From the NCBI GenBank assembly GCA_039026975.1, contig JBCCLI010000321.1, forward strand, positions 1 through 7,722: a stretch of 7,722 bases of DNA, given 5' to 3'. Source of the stretch: JBCBKZ01 sp039026975 (GTDB lineage Bacteria > Bacteroidota > Bacteroidia > J057). The notes under the pieces were generated by a model. It made no database searches. It saw nothing but the letters and a program-made list of their open reading frames with translations, and had not been told where the DNA came from. The translations under genes were made by a program, and so were the position numbers. This document shows, piece by piece, positions 1 through 6,364 of the stretch. Within the stretch, counting starts at the first letter, position 1, and each line of letters begins with the position of its first letter.

Positions 1-641
1 CTCTTATTTAAGAAATCTTGCTGAGCCTGGGTTTCATAGGACCCATCAAGTAGGTCTAGTAGTGCGTCCTTTACCCCACTCTCATCAGTAGCAGAAATCT
101 GGAGAAAATTGTAAGGGGTATTCCCATTTAAGGCGTCTATCCTGGTATTGTAAAAAAAGGCTGAAAGCCCTGCAAATATGTATAGATCCCAATTATCAAT
201 GGAGGACTGGGTAAAGACTCTATTTAGATTCAGCTTGAACAAAAGGTTAGCCTCATAATACTGCATCTTATAGTTTAGGTAAAGGGGGCTGATAGCATTT
301 CCTGCAGTATCTACATACGTGGCTTGTACATCATTCACTCCATTCCAGGCAGTATTCCCTATATACCCAAGGGTAGGAGTAGTTTCTAACCCAAAACTCT
401 GGCCAGTGTACAAGTGCAGCCTGACATCTAGCACGCTATTAATGCTTTTTTGGCCAAACACTCCTATTTGTAGTCCCTTCAACTGGGAAGAAACATCTCC
501 TTGTACTATACCAGAACCTGCAGAGAGCCCTACCACCCACCTTTCTTCCCTATCTTTTTCTACCCCATAGTATTGGGCTGTGGCAGTATAAGAAACGGTC
601 AACAGGATATAGGAGAGCAAAATGAGGTGTACATATTTCAT
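1..641 (-). CDS. OmpA-family outer-membrane protein, N-terminal part (runs off the left edge)
   Basis: An open frame starts at the ATG at 641-639 and stays open to the left edge, giving 213 residues without a stop; the 3' end is missing. Residues 1-22 form a clear signal peptide (MKYVHLILLSYILLTVSYTATA, cleaved before Gln23). The mature part shows alternating beta-barrel strands, an early 'GLSAGSGIVQGDVS' segment, then 'YYEANLLFKLNLNR', 'LYIFAGLSAFFYNTRIDALNG', 'TPYNF' and a 'LLDGSYET' stretch. From memory of the family, this series is typical of the N-terminal barrel of Bacteroidota OmpA-family proteins, which usually carry acidic calcium-binding repeats and a peptidoglycan-binding OmpA domain further on; those parts would lie outside the window, so they are inferred. 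The gene sits behind the terminator of the skp genes and so should have its own promoter in 642-748, but I found no exact TAnnTTTG there. The barrel call is firm; the OmpA subfamily is likely. Confidence 0.78.
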   Translation of the reverse strand, partial: MKYVHLILLSYILLTVSYTATAQYYGVEKDREERWVVGLSAGSGIVQGDVSSQLKGLQIGVFGQKSINSVLDVRLHLYTGQSFGLETTPTLGYIGNTAWNGVNDVQATYVDTAGNAISPLYLNYKMQYYEANLLFKLNLNRVFTQSSIDNWDLYIFAGLSAFFYNTRIDALNGNTPYNFLQISATDESGVKDALLDLLDGSYETQAQQDFLNK

Positions 642-748
642 CTTTGAAATACCTTTTGGGCCAAGTAGGAAAGGGATATCAGTAGATAATTAGGACTAAG
701 CCTTTTCTTCTTTCTAATAGAACGGTCAGTCGGGCAGGATGTGTATGT

Positions 749-777
749 AAAAAAGGCCCGCAGTAAGCTGCAGGCCT
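749..777 (-). terminator. Rho-independent terminator of the skp2-skp3 unit
   Basis: On the minus strand a 10-bp stem (AGGCCTGCAG / CTGCGGGCCT, one G-U pair) with a 4-base loop CTTA is followed directly by six T residues. It begins 25 bp past the stop of skp3. A GC-rich stem, tight loop and T tract make this the clearest intrinsic terminator in the window. It separates the skp unit from the OmpA-like gene to the left. Confidence 0.92.
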
Positions 778-802
778 AAATATACGATAATATTGGTCAT
801 TT

Positions 803-1351
803 TTATTCAGAGGCGCTACCTGATTCAGGTATCTTAACCCCTAACTCATCCATAATGGCCTTAGTCATATCATTTTCCTCTGGCCCATGCAGAACGATAG
901 ACATCCCAGAACCATCCGTAGTATTGAGGATATAAGCAAAGCCATTAGCATCAGCTATTTTCTTGATGGCTGCCCCTACTTTCTCAGTAATTGGCGTCAT
1001 GAGTTCCTGCCGCTTTATCATGGCTTGCTGAGAAGCTGTAGCTCTCTCTTGCTGAATTTCCTGCTGAAGCTTTTGTAATTCTCCTTCTAATGGTTGCAGG
1101 GCCTCTGCAGTAGCTCCTCCCTGCGCCTTCTCTTGGTACTCCTGTACCTTAGTACGGGCATAGTCTTCCTTAATTTTCAGTTTCTCTCCCAACTTAGCCT
1201 CATAGGTGTTTACTTGCTCCTGCATGGACTTAGTCTCAGGCATGTAAGCAAGGATAAGCTCAATATTAGCATGTCCTATTTTCTGCGCCTGCACTTGGCT
1301 GAATAGGCCCACAACTAATAACGTTTTGATTAATATGGATATAGCTTTCAT
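803..1351 (-). CDS. skp: Skp/OmpH-family periplasmic chaperone, third copy
   Basis: This 182-residue protein has a signal peptide (residues 1-22, cut after VQA) and the OmpH/Skp fold order. There is a short beta segment (KIGHANIELILAYMPE, 24-39), a long charged helical coiled-coil hairpin (about 40-125, rich in Gln, Glu, Lys and Ala), and a closing body segment (FAYILN...GMSIVLHGPEEN, 138-160) ending in a short helix 'MDELGVKIPE'. Family knowledge: Skp trimers hold unfolded outer-membrane proteins in the periplasm and hand them to the BAM complex. It aligns with the preceding copy almost without gaps and shares KRQELM, PI.EKV and the DG.G.S..L.GP stretch, so the two look like a tandem duplication. 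Its start is 10 bp past the stop of skp2, so they are surely co-transcribed. The upstream bases hold only a weak purine stretch. Mature net charge is about -7 by my count, unlike the basic E. coli Skp. Confidence 0.93.
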   Translation of the reverse strand: MKAISILIKTLLVVGLFSQVQAQKIGHANIELILAYMPETKSMQEQVNTYEAKLGEKLKIKEDYARTKVQEYQEKAQGGATAEALQPLEGELQKLQQEIQQERATASQQAMIKRQELMTPITEKVGAAIKKIADANGFAYILNTTDGSGMSIVLHGPEENDMTKAIMDELGVKIPESGSASE

Positions 1352-1361
1352 ATTTCTTGGT

Positions 1362-1904
1362 TTATTGTCCTTCTGGTAGTTTAATTCCTAGTTTAGCCAT
1401 CAAGGCTGAGGTAATGTTATCTCCATCTGGTCCGTTTAAGATGACAGAGGTGCCCGCCCCATCCATGGCATTGAGAACATAAGTGTAGCCTTTCTCCGTG
1501 GCTAGTTCTGTTATTTTTGACTGGACCTTCTCAGCTATAGGTCCCATAAGCTCCTGCCTTTTTAACACCAGCTTATTCTCAGATTCAGTGGCATACTTTT
1601 GCACTTCTTCTCCTAGCTTTTGGAGTTCCTCTTGCATAGGTTTTACTTGAGCTTCTGTGAGATTCTCTCTCTCTGCCCTTTCTGCAAATTCCTGATATTT
1701 CTGTTGAAATAACTCTTCCTTACTTCTTAGGGCTTCAGCGTACTTTTTCTGATAGGTTTGTAAGGTCTGCTCCATGCTTTCAGTCTCGGACATATTAGCC
1801 AACACTACCGGCAGGTTTACATACCCTATTTTTTGCTGCGCCAAAGCATTACTCATGACTATCCCTGAAAAGGCAAGAATAGCGAGCACATTTCTAAAGT
1901 TCAT
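1362..1904 (-). CDS. skp: Skp/OmpH-family periplasmic chaperone, second copy
   Basis: This 180-residue protein has a signal peptide (residues 1-22, ending NALA before Gln-Gln). The head segment KIGYVNLPVVLANMSETESM (25-44) is followed by a long coiled coil (about 40-128), then the tail YTYVLNAMDGAGTSVILNGP (140-159) and a final 'LMAKLGIKLPEGQ'. These are the hallmarks of the OmpH/Skp chaperones that carry unfolded beta-barrel proteins to BamA. It is closer to the copy that follows it than to the first copy, which has different head and tail sequences (RIAYIDSEF, SGEVTWLYTN). It is the first gene of its transcript: a 291-bp gap with a terminator-like hairpin and a promoter element precedes it. 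The ATG at 1904 is chosen because it directly precedes a good signal peptide and lies about 30 bases after the predicted transcription start. No Shine-Dalgarno sequence is visible, which is usual in this phylum. Confidence 0.93.
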   Translation of the reverse strand: MNFRNVLAILAFSGIVMSNALAQQKIGYVNLPVVLANMSETESMEQTLQTYQKKYAEALRSKEELFQQKYQEFAERAERENLTEAQVKPMQEELQKLGEEVQKYATESENKLVLKRQELMGPIAEKVQSKITELATEKGYTYVLNAMDGAGTSVILNGPDGDNITSALMAKLGIKLPEGQ

Positions 1905-1921
1905 ACATTGAAGTTAAAGCG

Positions 1922-1931
1922 TGAATATTCA
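1922..1931. promoter_or_regulatory. 10-bp palindrome at the predicted transcription start of skp2
   Basis: TGAATATTCA is a perfect palindrome lying between the -7 element (1940-1947) and the skp2 start codon, at roughly +3 to +12 of the predicted transcript. That is a common position for a repressor operator, but AT-rich palindromes of this length also occur by chance. No regulator is suggested by the sequence. Confidence 0.3.
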
Positions 1932-1939
1932 TTCGCGCA

Positions 1940-1947
1940 CAAAAATA
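1940..1947 (-). promoter_or_regulatory. Bacteroidota -7 promoter element for skp2-skp3
   Basis: The minus strand reads TATTTTTG, an exact match to the Bacteroidota primary-sigma consensus TAnnTTTG, 36 bp before the skp2 ATG. A clear -33 TTTG at the usual spacing is not present, and the surrounding tract is T-rich, so the match is less convincing than the uppS promoter. Its position, in a long gap after a terminator-like hairpin, supports it. Confidence 0.5.
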
Positions 1948-2155
1948 AGAAAAAAGATTGCTAATTTTCTTTTTCCTGATTGTGACGTTACTTAAAATTT
2001 TGTTAACGTTTGACAGCTTGCAGCTATTCCGTTAACACTTTGGGCTGGCTGTTTTATTTGTGAGAAGGAGAGATCCACTTCTGTACTCCACTATTTACTT
2101 CTGGGGGAAGCTGTTACAAGAAGTATTCATGATAACGGATTCTCTCCTGAACAGT

Positions 2156-2183
2156 AAGGAAGGGAGCCCAAGACTGAGCTCCC
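2156..2183 (-). terminator. Terminator-like hairpin after skp1
   Basis: On the minus strand GGGAGCTC pairs with GGGCTCCC (8 bp, one G-U pair) around a 6-base loop, starting 12 bp past the skp1 stop. The tail is only TTCCTT, so termination may be partial. It would end the uppS-bamA-skp1 transcript, or allow some read-through into skp2-skp3. Confidence 0.68.
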
Positions 2184-2195
2184 AATCTCCACAGT

Positions 2196-2726
2196 TTATC
2201 TTCCTGTATCTTCCTGATAAATACCTAGTTCTTCCAGAACGAGATCACTCAGGTTGTATGTTGCATTTGTGTAAAGCCAGGTTACTTCTCCGGACTTATC
2301 AAACACGTAATCATATTTCTTACGCTTGGCTACCGTTTCTACTGCCTTAAAAACTTTCTCCTGAAGTGGGTTTACCTTACTTTCCTGTAACTCGAATAAT
2401 TCTCCACTATATCCAAACTTCTTCTCTCTATATTCTTTAGCTTCTCTTTCAGCAGCAAAGATAGCATCCTGCCTTTCCCTCTTAGTGTCCTCTGTCATGA
2501 GTACTTCACCGGCTGTATACTCACTATACATTTGCTCAATAGATCTATATTTCTCTTCTAGTTCTTCCTGCCATTTTTGAGAAATCCTATCAATCTCATC
2601 CTGGGCTGCTTGATACTCGGGAATTTGGCCCATGATAAACTCTGAGTCTATATAGGCTATGCGCTGGGCATAACTTAATGTAATTCCTCCCAGTACCAGG
2701 GCTAGTATTAAGGTCAATTTTTTCAT
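2196..2726 (-). CDS. skp: Skp/OmpH-family periplasmic chaperone, first copy (next to bamA)
   Basis: This 176-residue protein has a signal peptide (MKKLTLILALVLGGITLSYA, 1-20, cut before Gln21). The head RIAYIDSEFIMGQIPEYQAA (22-41) is the usual Bacteroidota OmpH opening. A highly charged coiled-coil hairpin follows (about 40-118), then a tail 'YDYVFDKSGEVTWLYTNA' (138-155) and 'LSDLVLEELGI'. The role is that of a periplasmic holdase for outer-membrane proteins, acting with BamA, whose gene lies just upstream. It differs from the other two copies in head and tail and is the likely orthologue of the standard bamA-linked skp. It is strongly acidic by my count (about 34 Asp+Glu against 22 Lys+Arg in the mature chain). 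The ATG at 2726 is the only good start: an in-frame TAG lies about 30 bases upstream with no start codon between. An AGGAGG at 2748-2753 on the minus strand is about 20 bases before the ATG, too far for normal use. Confidence 0.94.
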   Translation of the reverse strand: MKKLTLILALVLGGITLSYAQRIAYIDSEFIMGQIPEYQAAQDEIDRISQKWQEELEEKYRSIEQMYSEYTAGEVLMTEDTKRERQDAIFAAEREAKEYREKKFGYSGELFELQESKVNPLQEKVFKAVETVAKRKKYDYVFDKSGEVTWLYTNATYNLSDLVLEELGIYQEDTGR

Positions 2727-2810
2727 AAAGGTTACTATTAAATACTTCCTCCTCTATACATACTCCTTTCAAGCCATAAATATACACCACAGGAAAACAT
2801 AACTAACACA

Positions 2811-2830
2811 GTTATACATAAATGTATCAC
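2811..2830. repeat. Inverted repeat between bamA and skp1
   Basis: GTTATACATAAATGTATCAC is a 20-bp near-perfect inverted repeat: arms ATACAT/ATGTAT around AA, extended by GT/AC with one mismatched pair. It starts 41 bp past the bamA stop. The stem is AT-rich and lacks a T tract, so it is a poor terminator; an operator, an RNA-processing hairpin or chance are all possible. The rest of the 144-bp gap shows TATATTTA and TACATTTA, each one base from the -7 consensus, but no matching -33 box. Confidence 0.35.
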
Positions 2831-2870
2831 ACCTGGGCTTTTCCTGCTTATTCTCTAAAGTATTAAAGCA

Positions 2871-5390
2871 TTAGAATTGTTGACCAATGATAAAGTGGAA
2901 CTGGCTTCCAGAAGGCGTATTATCTCCCGGCGCATTCTGTGGATTTCTATCATATCCATACGCCCAGTCTAGTCCTAAGAGCCCCACCATGGGGAGCATA
3001 ACACGTACCCCTACTCCCAGTGATCTTTTCACATCAAAGGGATTATAGTCTCGGAAGGTTGCGTAGCCATTACCTGCTTCTGCAAAGGCAGCGACCCACA
3101 CAGGGGCTGACTGATTAAGGGTAAGAGGCTGACGAAGCTCCAGAATCATCCTATTATAGATAGGGAAGTTATCCCCATTATTATTCAGAGACTGGTCAGG
3201 ATATCCTCTGAGGGCTACCAGTTCCAGGCCTGATAATGCCCCAAAGTTATTAGCTAGCAGTCCTGCTCCTCCTAAGGTAAAGCGCTCAAAGGGTGATATA
3301 GCCAGGTCTCTGTTATACCTTCCCAAGTAGCCTGCCTCCACCTTAGCGCTCACAACCATATTACCTACAATGTTCCAGAACCAGTTAGAGTTAAAACGCC
3401 ACTTATGATACTCGAGAAACTTAAATCTTTCTGCATCAGTGGTAAAGCTATTTACCCTGTCCCTGTTGAAGAGAGAATAGGGAGGTGTGGCTTCCACTGA
3501 GAATGAAAGGATAGATCCGCTCCTAGGGTATATAGGCGCATCTACACTGGAGCGTTCAAATGACTGCTTTAGGGTGATGATATTGATGAAGGCATTATCT
3601 TCTCCTACAAATCCTGGGAAGAAACCGGATGGGTTCTGAATATCATAGTACTTATACCCTATAGAAGTGAAGGAACGGAAGAAGTCATCAGGGAACTTTA
3701 GTCTCCTACCAAAATCTACTGAGGTATTAAAGATGCTATTTCTGAATCTTTCAGAGTTAGTGAAGAATCCCCCGTTCTGGAAGACTAGCTGAGATACATT
3801 TACCCCAAGTGAATTAGGTTTCTTTCCTCCTAGCCATGGCTCCAGGAAGGAAGCCGAAATATTCCTGAATCCTACCCCATTCATCTGGAAAGAAAGGCTT
3901 AGCCTCTGTCCATCACCTGAAGGAACGGGTCTCCAGGCTCCCGGATCAAATATTCTTTTTGCCGCAAAGTTATTGAAGGCTAGCTGTACTGTTCCTACAA
4001 ATCCACCTGCAATGACATTACCGTTAATATCTCTCACTCGGCCTCCCCAGCCTCCCTGAAGCTGCAGCTGGTCTGATGGCTTCTCTGTAACGGAGTATTT
4101 TATATCTACTGTTCCTGTGCTTTGGTTAGGGATAGGGGCTATACCCAGATTTTCCTGGTCAAAGTAGTTTAAGGCCAGGATTTCTCGCTGGCTTCTAATG
4201 ATGTCAGCCCTACTAAATTTTTGTCCAGGGGCGGTCCTGAGTTCTCTCAAGATGACATTATCAGCGGTCTTAGTATTTCCTTCTACTATGACCCTCCTTA
4301 CGGTAGCCTGGGGTCCTTCCTGCATCCTGAGTTCCAGGTCTATGGAATCCCCTGCTACCCTTACCTCTACCGGCTGAACGTTAAAGAACAGGTAACCATT
4401 ATCTACATATAGAGAACTTACATCTCCACTGTTGGGATCTCCTGTCAAACGCTGGTTTAGTTTCTCCAGGTCATAGATATCCCCTTTCTCTATTCCCAGT
4501 ACCTGACTAAGGATTTCGGAGTTATATTTTAGGTTTCCTGACCAGTTAATATCCCTGTGATAATATTTGGTCCCCTCATACATATTCAGCTCAAGGGTAA
4601 CAAATTTATCCCCATCAGAATAGAGTGTATCTGATTCTAATTCTGCATCTCTAAATCCTAGGCTATTATATTCTGCGAGCAGGCCTGCTTTAGCCTCTCT
4701 ATAAGTCTTGGGCACATATTTTGAACGCTGCCAGAATTTGAGGCCATTCTTTACGTGAATTTTCTTCAGCTTTTTAATGACCTTTTGATCTGTGAGAGCT
4801 TCGTTATTATTGACAATGATTTGGTCAATTTTAACCTTATTCCCTCTGTCAACAATGATTTTTACGGCCACTCCATTTTTGAGGACTTTGTCTGGGTCAG
4901 AGTTGATAGTTACGGAGGTGTTATAGAAGCCCTTTTCAACGTAGAAATTTCTGATGATCCTTTTGGCAGATTGCTGCTTGGAGTCAGTGAGAATAGTCCC
5001 TCTTATGAAGTTGATCTTTTCTCTGAGGTCATCTGCCTGGGACTTGGAAATCCCTTCAAAGGAAAACTGAGCTATTCTGGGTCTTTCAGTTACTTCAATA
5101 ACCAGGGAGATGGTTTGCTCATTTATGTTAGAATACCTTACCCTAACATCAGAGAAGATATTCTCTTTCCACAATCTCTTAATGATATCTGAAATTTCCT
5201 GACCGGGAATCTGTACTACATCACCTACAGCTACCCCTGAGACAGCGATGATAGCATTTTTATCACTATATTCTGCCCCTTCTACCTGAATATCAGCGAC
5301 AATATATTTCTTGGGGTCCTTGGCATTAAACTGTGCCTGAGACTGTATGGTAATGAATATCCCCAGGAGGAGGAACACAAAATTTCTCAT
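2871..5390 (-). CDS. bamA: BamA, outer-membrane beta-barrel assembly factor (Omp85 family)
   Basis: This 839-residue protein is full length for BamA. A signal peptide (1-18, cut near QSQA) is followed by five POTRA domains, approximately 28-103, 104-182, 184-273, 275-358 and 361-437. The last is easily seen as VRRVIVEGNTKTADNVILREL...FSRADIIRSQREILALNYF. The C-terminal 400 residues form the 16-stranded barrel, with FLEPWLGGKKP (515-525), FERFTLGGAG (701-710), the loop-6 motif LRGY (727-730, matching VRGF/VRGY of the family) and a C-terminal Phe. Role: core of the BAM machine, accepting unfolded barrel proteins from periplasmic chaperones and inserting them into the outer membrane. The start codon overlaps the uppS stop as ATGA, so translation is coupled. 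The skp gene that follows supplies a partner chaperone. No key part is missing. Confidence 0.97.
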   Translation of the reverse strand: MRNFVFLLLGIFITIQSQAQFNAKDPKKYIVADIQVEGAEYSDKNAIIAVSGVAVGDVVQIPGQEISDIIKRLWKENIFSDVRVRYSNINEQTISLVIEVTERPRIAQFSFEGISKSQADDLREKINFIRGTILTDSKQQSAKRIIRNFYVEKGFYNTSVTINSDPDKVLKNGVAVKIIVDRGNKVKIDQIIVNNNEALTDQKVIKKLKKIHVKNGLKFWQRSKYVPKTYREAKAGLLAEYNSLGFRDAELESDTLYSDGDKFVTLELNMYEGTKYYHRDINWSGNLKYNSEILSQVLGIEKGDIYDLEKLNQRLTGDPNSGDVSSLYVDNGYLFFNVQPVEVRVAGDSIDLELRMQEGPQATVRRVIVEGNTKTADNVILRELRTAPGQKFSRADIIRSQREILALNYFDQENLGIAPIPNQSTGTVDIKYSVTEKPSDQLQLQGGWGGRVRDINGNVIAGGFVGTVQLAFNNFAAKRIFDPGAWRPVPSGDGQRLSLSFQMNGVGFRNISASFLEPWLGGKKPNSLGVNVSQLVFQNGGFFTNSERFRNSIFNTSVDFGRRLKFPDDFFRSFTSIGYKYYDIQNPSGFFPGFVGEDNAFINIITLKQSFERSSVDAPIYPRSGSILSFSVEATPPYSLFNRDRVNSFTTDAERFKFLEYHKWRFNSNWFWNIVGNMVVSAKVEAGYLGRYNRDLAISPFERFTLGGAGLLANNFGALSGLELVALRGYPDQSLNNNGDNFPIYNRMILELRQPLTLNQSAPVWVAAFAEAGNGYATFRDYNPFDVKRSLGVGVRVMLPMVGLLGLDWAYGYDRNPQNAPGDNTPSGSQFHFIIGQQF

Positions 5391-6139
5391 GAATCTACTT
5401 TCTGTATTTGTTCGCTGACTTTACCGAAGCGCCTCTCTCTTTTCTGGAAATCAAGAATAGCTTCAAACAAATCTTCCCTTCTGAAATCAGGCCAGTACTT
5501 ACGGGTAATAAACAGTTCTGAATAAGCTATCTCCCACAAGAGAAAATTACTTACCCTAAGTTCTCCAGACGTTCTGATCAGTAACTCCGGATCTGGCATT
5601 TCAGCAGTACTGAGAGCCTTACTCACGGTTTGCTCATCTATGTCTTCCGGTTTGATCTTACCATCCTGCACTTCTCCAGCTAACCTACGCATAGCTGAGA
5701 TTAAATCTGAGCGTGCGCCATAACTAAGTGCCAGGGTAAGTGTCATCCGCTGGCCATTACTGGTAAGGTCTATTGCTTCCTGCAACTCTCTTCTGCAACG
5801 TTTAGGTAGTTGCTCTAGGTTGCCTATAGCCTTTAATCTAATATCATTTTTTAGGAGCGTGGCGGTTTCTTTTCGGATAGATTCTACTAAAAGTGCCATT
5901 AATGCTTCTACCTCTGCCCTGGGCCTTCTCCAGTTTTCTGTAGAAAATGCAAAGAGGGTTAGATAATCTATCCCTAGTTCTGCCGCTCCTTCAGTTGTAT
6001 CTCTTACCGCAGTAATAGCAGATTTATGTCCGAAGACTCTGATATTACCTTTCTGTCTGGCCCAGCGCCCATTTCCATCCATGATTATGGCTATGTGCCG
6101 AGGGAGGTTGTTGAAGTTAATTTGATCTCTGGTGCTCAT
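5387..6139 (-). CDS. uppS: Isoprenyl transferase (undecaprenyl diphosphate synthase)
   Basis: This 250-residue cis-prenyltransferase adds isopentenyl units to farnesyl diphosphate to make undecaprenyl diphosphate, the carrier lipid for peptidoglycan, O-antigen and other surface glycans. It acts at the cytoplasmic side of the inner membrane and has no signal peptide. All family motifs are present in order: HIAIIMDGNGRWA (15-27) with the catalytic Asp21, GHKSA (37-41), FAFSTENW (63-70), and the substrate-binding PDPELLIRTSGELRVSNFLL (182-201) followed by WEIAYSELF and WPDF (216-219), then RRFG (236-239). Length is normal. The ATG at 6139 puts the first motif at the expected distance from the N terminus. 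A strong promoter lies about 75 bp upstream, and the stop overlaps the bamA start by 4 bases, so uppS is the first gene of the uppS-bamA operon. The order uppS-bamA is widely kept in Gram-negative bacteria. Confidence 0.97.
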   Translation of the reverse strand: MSTRDQINFNNLPRHIAIIMDGNGRWARQKGNIRVFGHKSAITAVRDTTEGAAELGIDYLTLFAFSTENWRRPRAEVEALMALLVESIRKETATLLKNDIRLKAIGNLEQLPKRCRRELQEAIDLTSNGQRMTLTLALSYGARSDLISAMRRLAGEVQDGKIKPEDIDEQTVSKALSTAEMPDPELLIRTSGELRVSNFLLWEIAYSELFITRKYWPDFRREDLFEAILDFQKRERRFGKVSEQIQKVDS

Positions 6140-6214
6140 TTAAGTAGCTAAGGGAGTCTACACTGATAGCTGCCTTTCTGGCCTGACCTAGTGTGCATTA
6201 ACTCGTAAGAGAGA

Positions 6215-6246
6215 CAAAATTAAGAAAATGATATATCATGGACAAA
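6215..6246 (-). promoter_or_regulatory. Bacteroidota promoter of the uppS-bamA operon
   Basis: On the minus strand a -33 TTTG (6246-6243) and a -7 TAATTTTG (6222-6215) are separated by exactly 20 bp. This fits the Bacteroidota primary-sigma consensus TTTG, 19-21 bp, TAnnTTTG. The start of transcription would be near 6208, leaving a 5' leader of about 70 bases before the uppS ATG. It lies downstream of the hairpin that ends the preceding gene, as expected for a new transcription unit. Confidence 0.8.
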
Positions 6247-6286
6247 GAACCTGTCATCCCTGTGAAGTGAAGGAAGCCCTACCTCT

Positions 6287-6328
6287 GAAAAGATATACCG
6301 TAAACTGACTCAAAATCAGTTTACGGTA
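6287..6328 (-). terminator. 13-bp perfect hairpin ending the DUF6089 transcript
   Basis: TACCGTAAACTGA (6296-6308) and TCAGTTTACGGTA (6316-6328) are perfect inverted copies around a 7-base loop. The hairpin lies 36 bp past the DUF6089 stop. On the minus strand it is followed by TATCTTTTC, a broken T tract, so it is a plausible intrinsic terminator. The opposite strand lacks a T tract. Confidence 0.75.
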
Positions 6329-6364
6329 CAAGTAAATGGAATACTTTAACGTAACTTTAACTAC

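Noticed and set aside
319..570. 83-codon open frame on the + strand
   Set aside because: It is the antisense shadow of the OmpA-like gene, whose minus-strand frame has a signal peptide and barrel pattern.
2596..2790. GTG-started minus-strand frame overlapping the start of skp1, preceded by the thought of a leader peptide
   Set aside because: It runs out of frame through the skp1 signal peptide, has no family features and depends on a GTG start; best explained as a shadow.
3199..3210. LRGY in place of the VRGF motif in loop 6 of BamA (residues 727-730)
   Set aside because: The Arg-Gly-aromatic core is kept, and I recall LRGY as common in Bacteroidota BamA, so it is not a meaningful deviation.
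4755..5192. 145-codon open frame on the + strand inside bamA
   Set aside because: It lies antisense to the POTRA domains of bamA; the minus frame is clearly the real gene.
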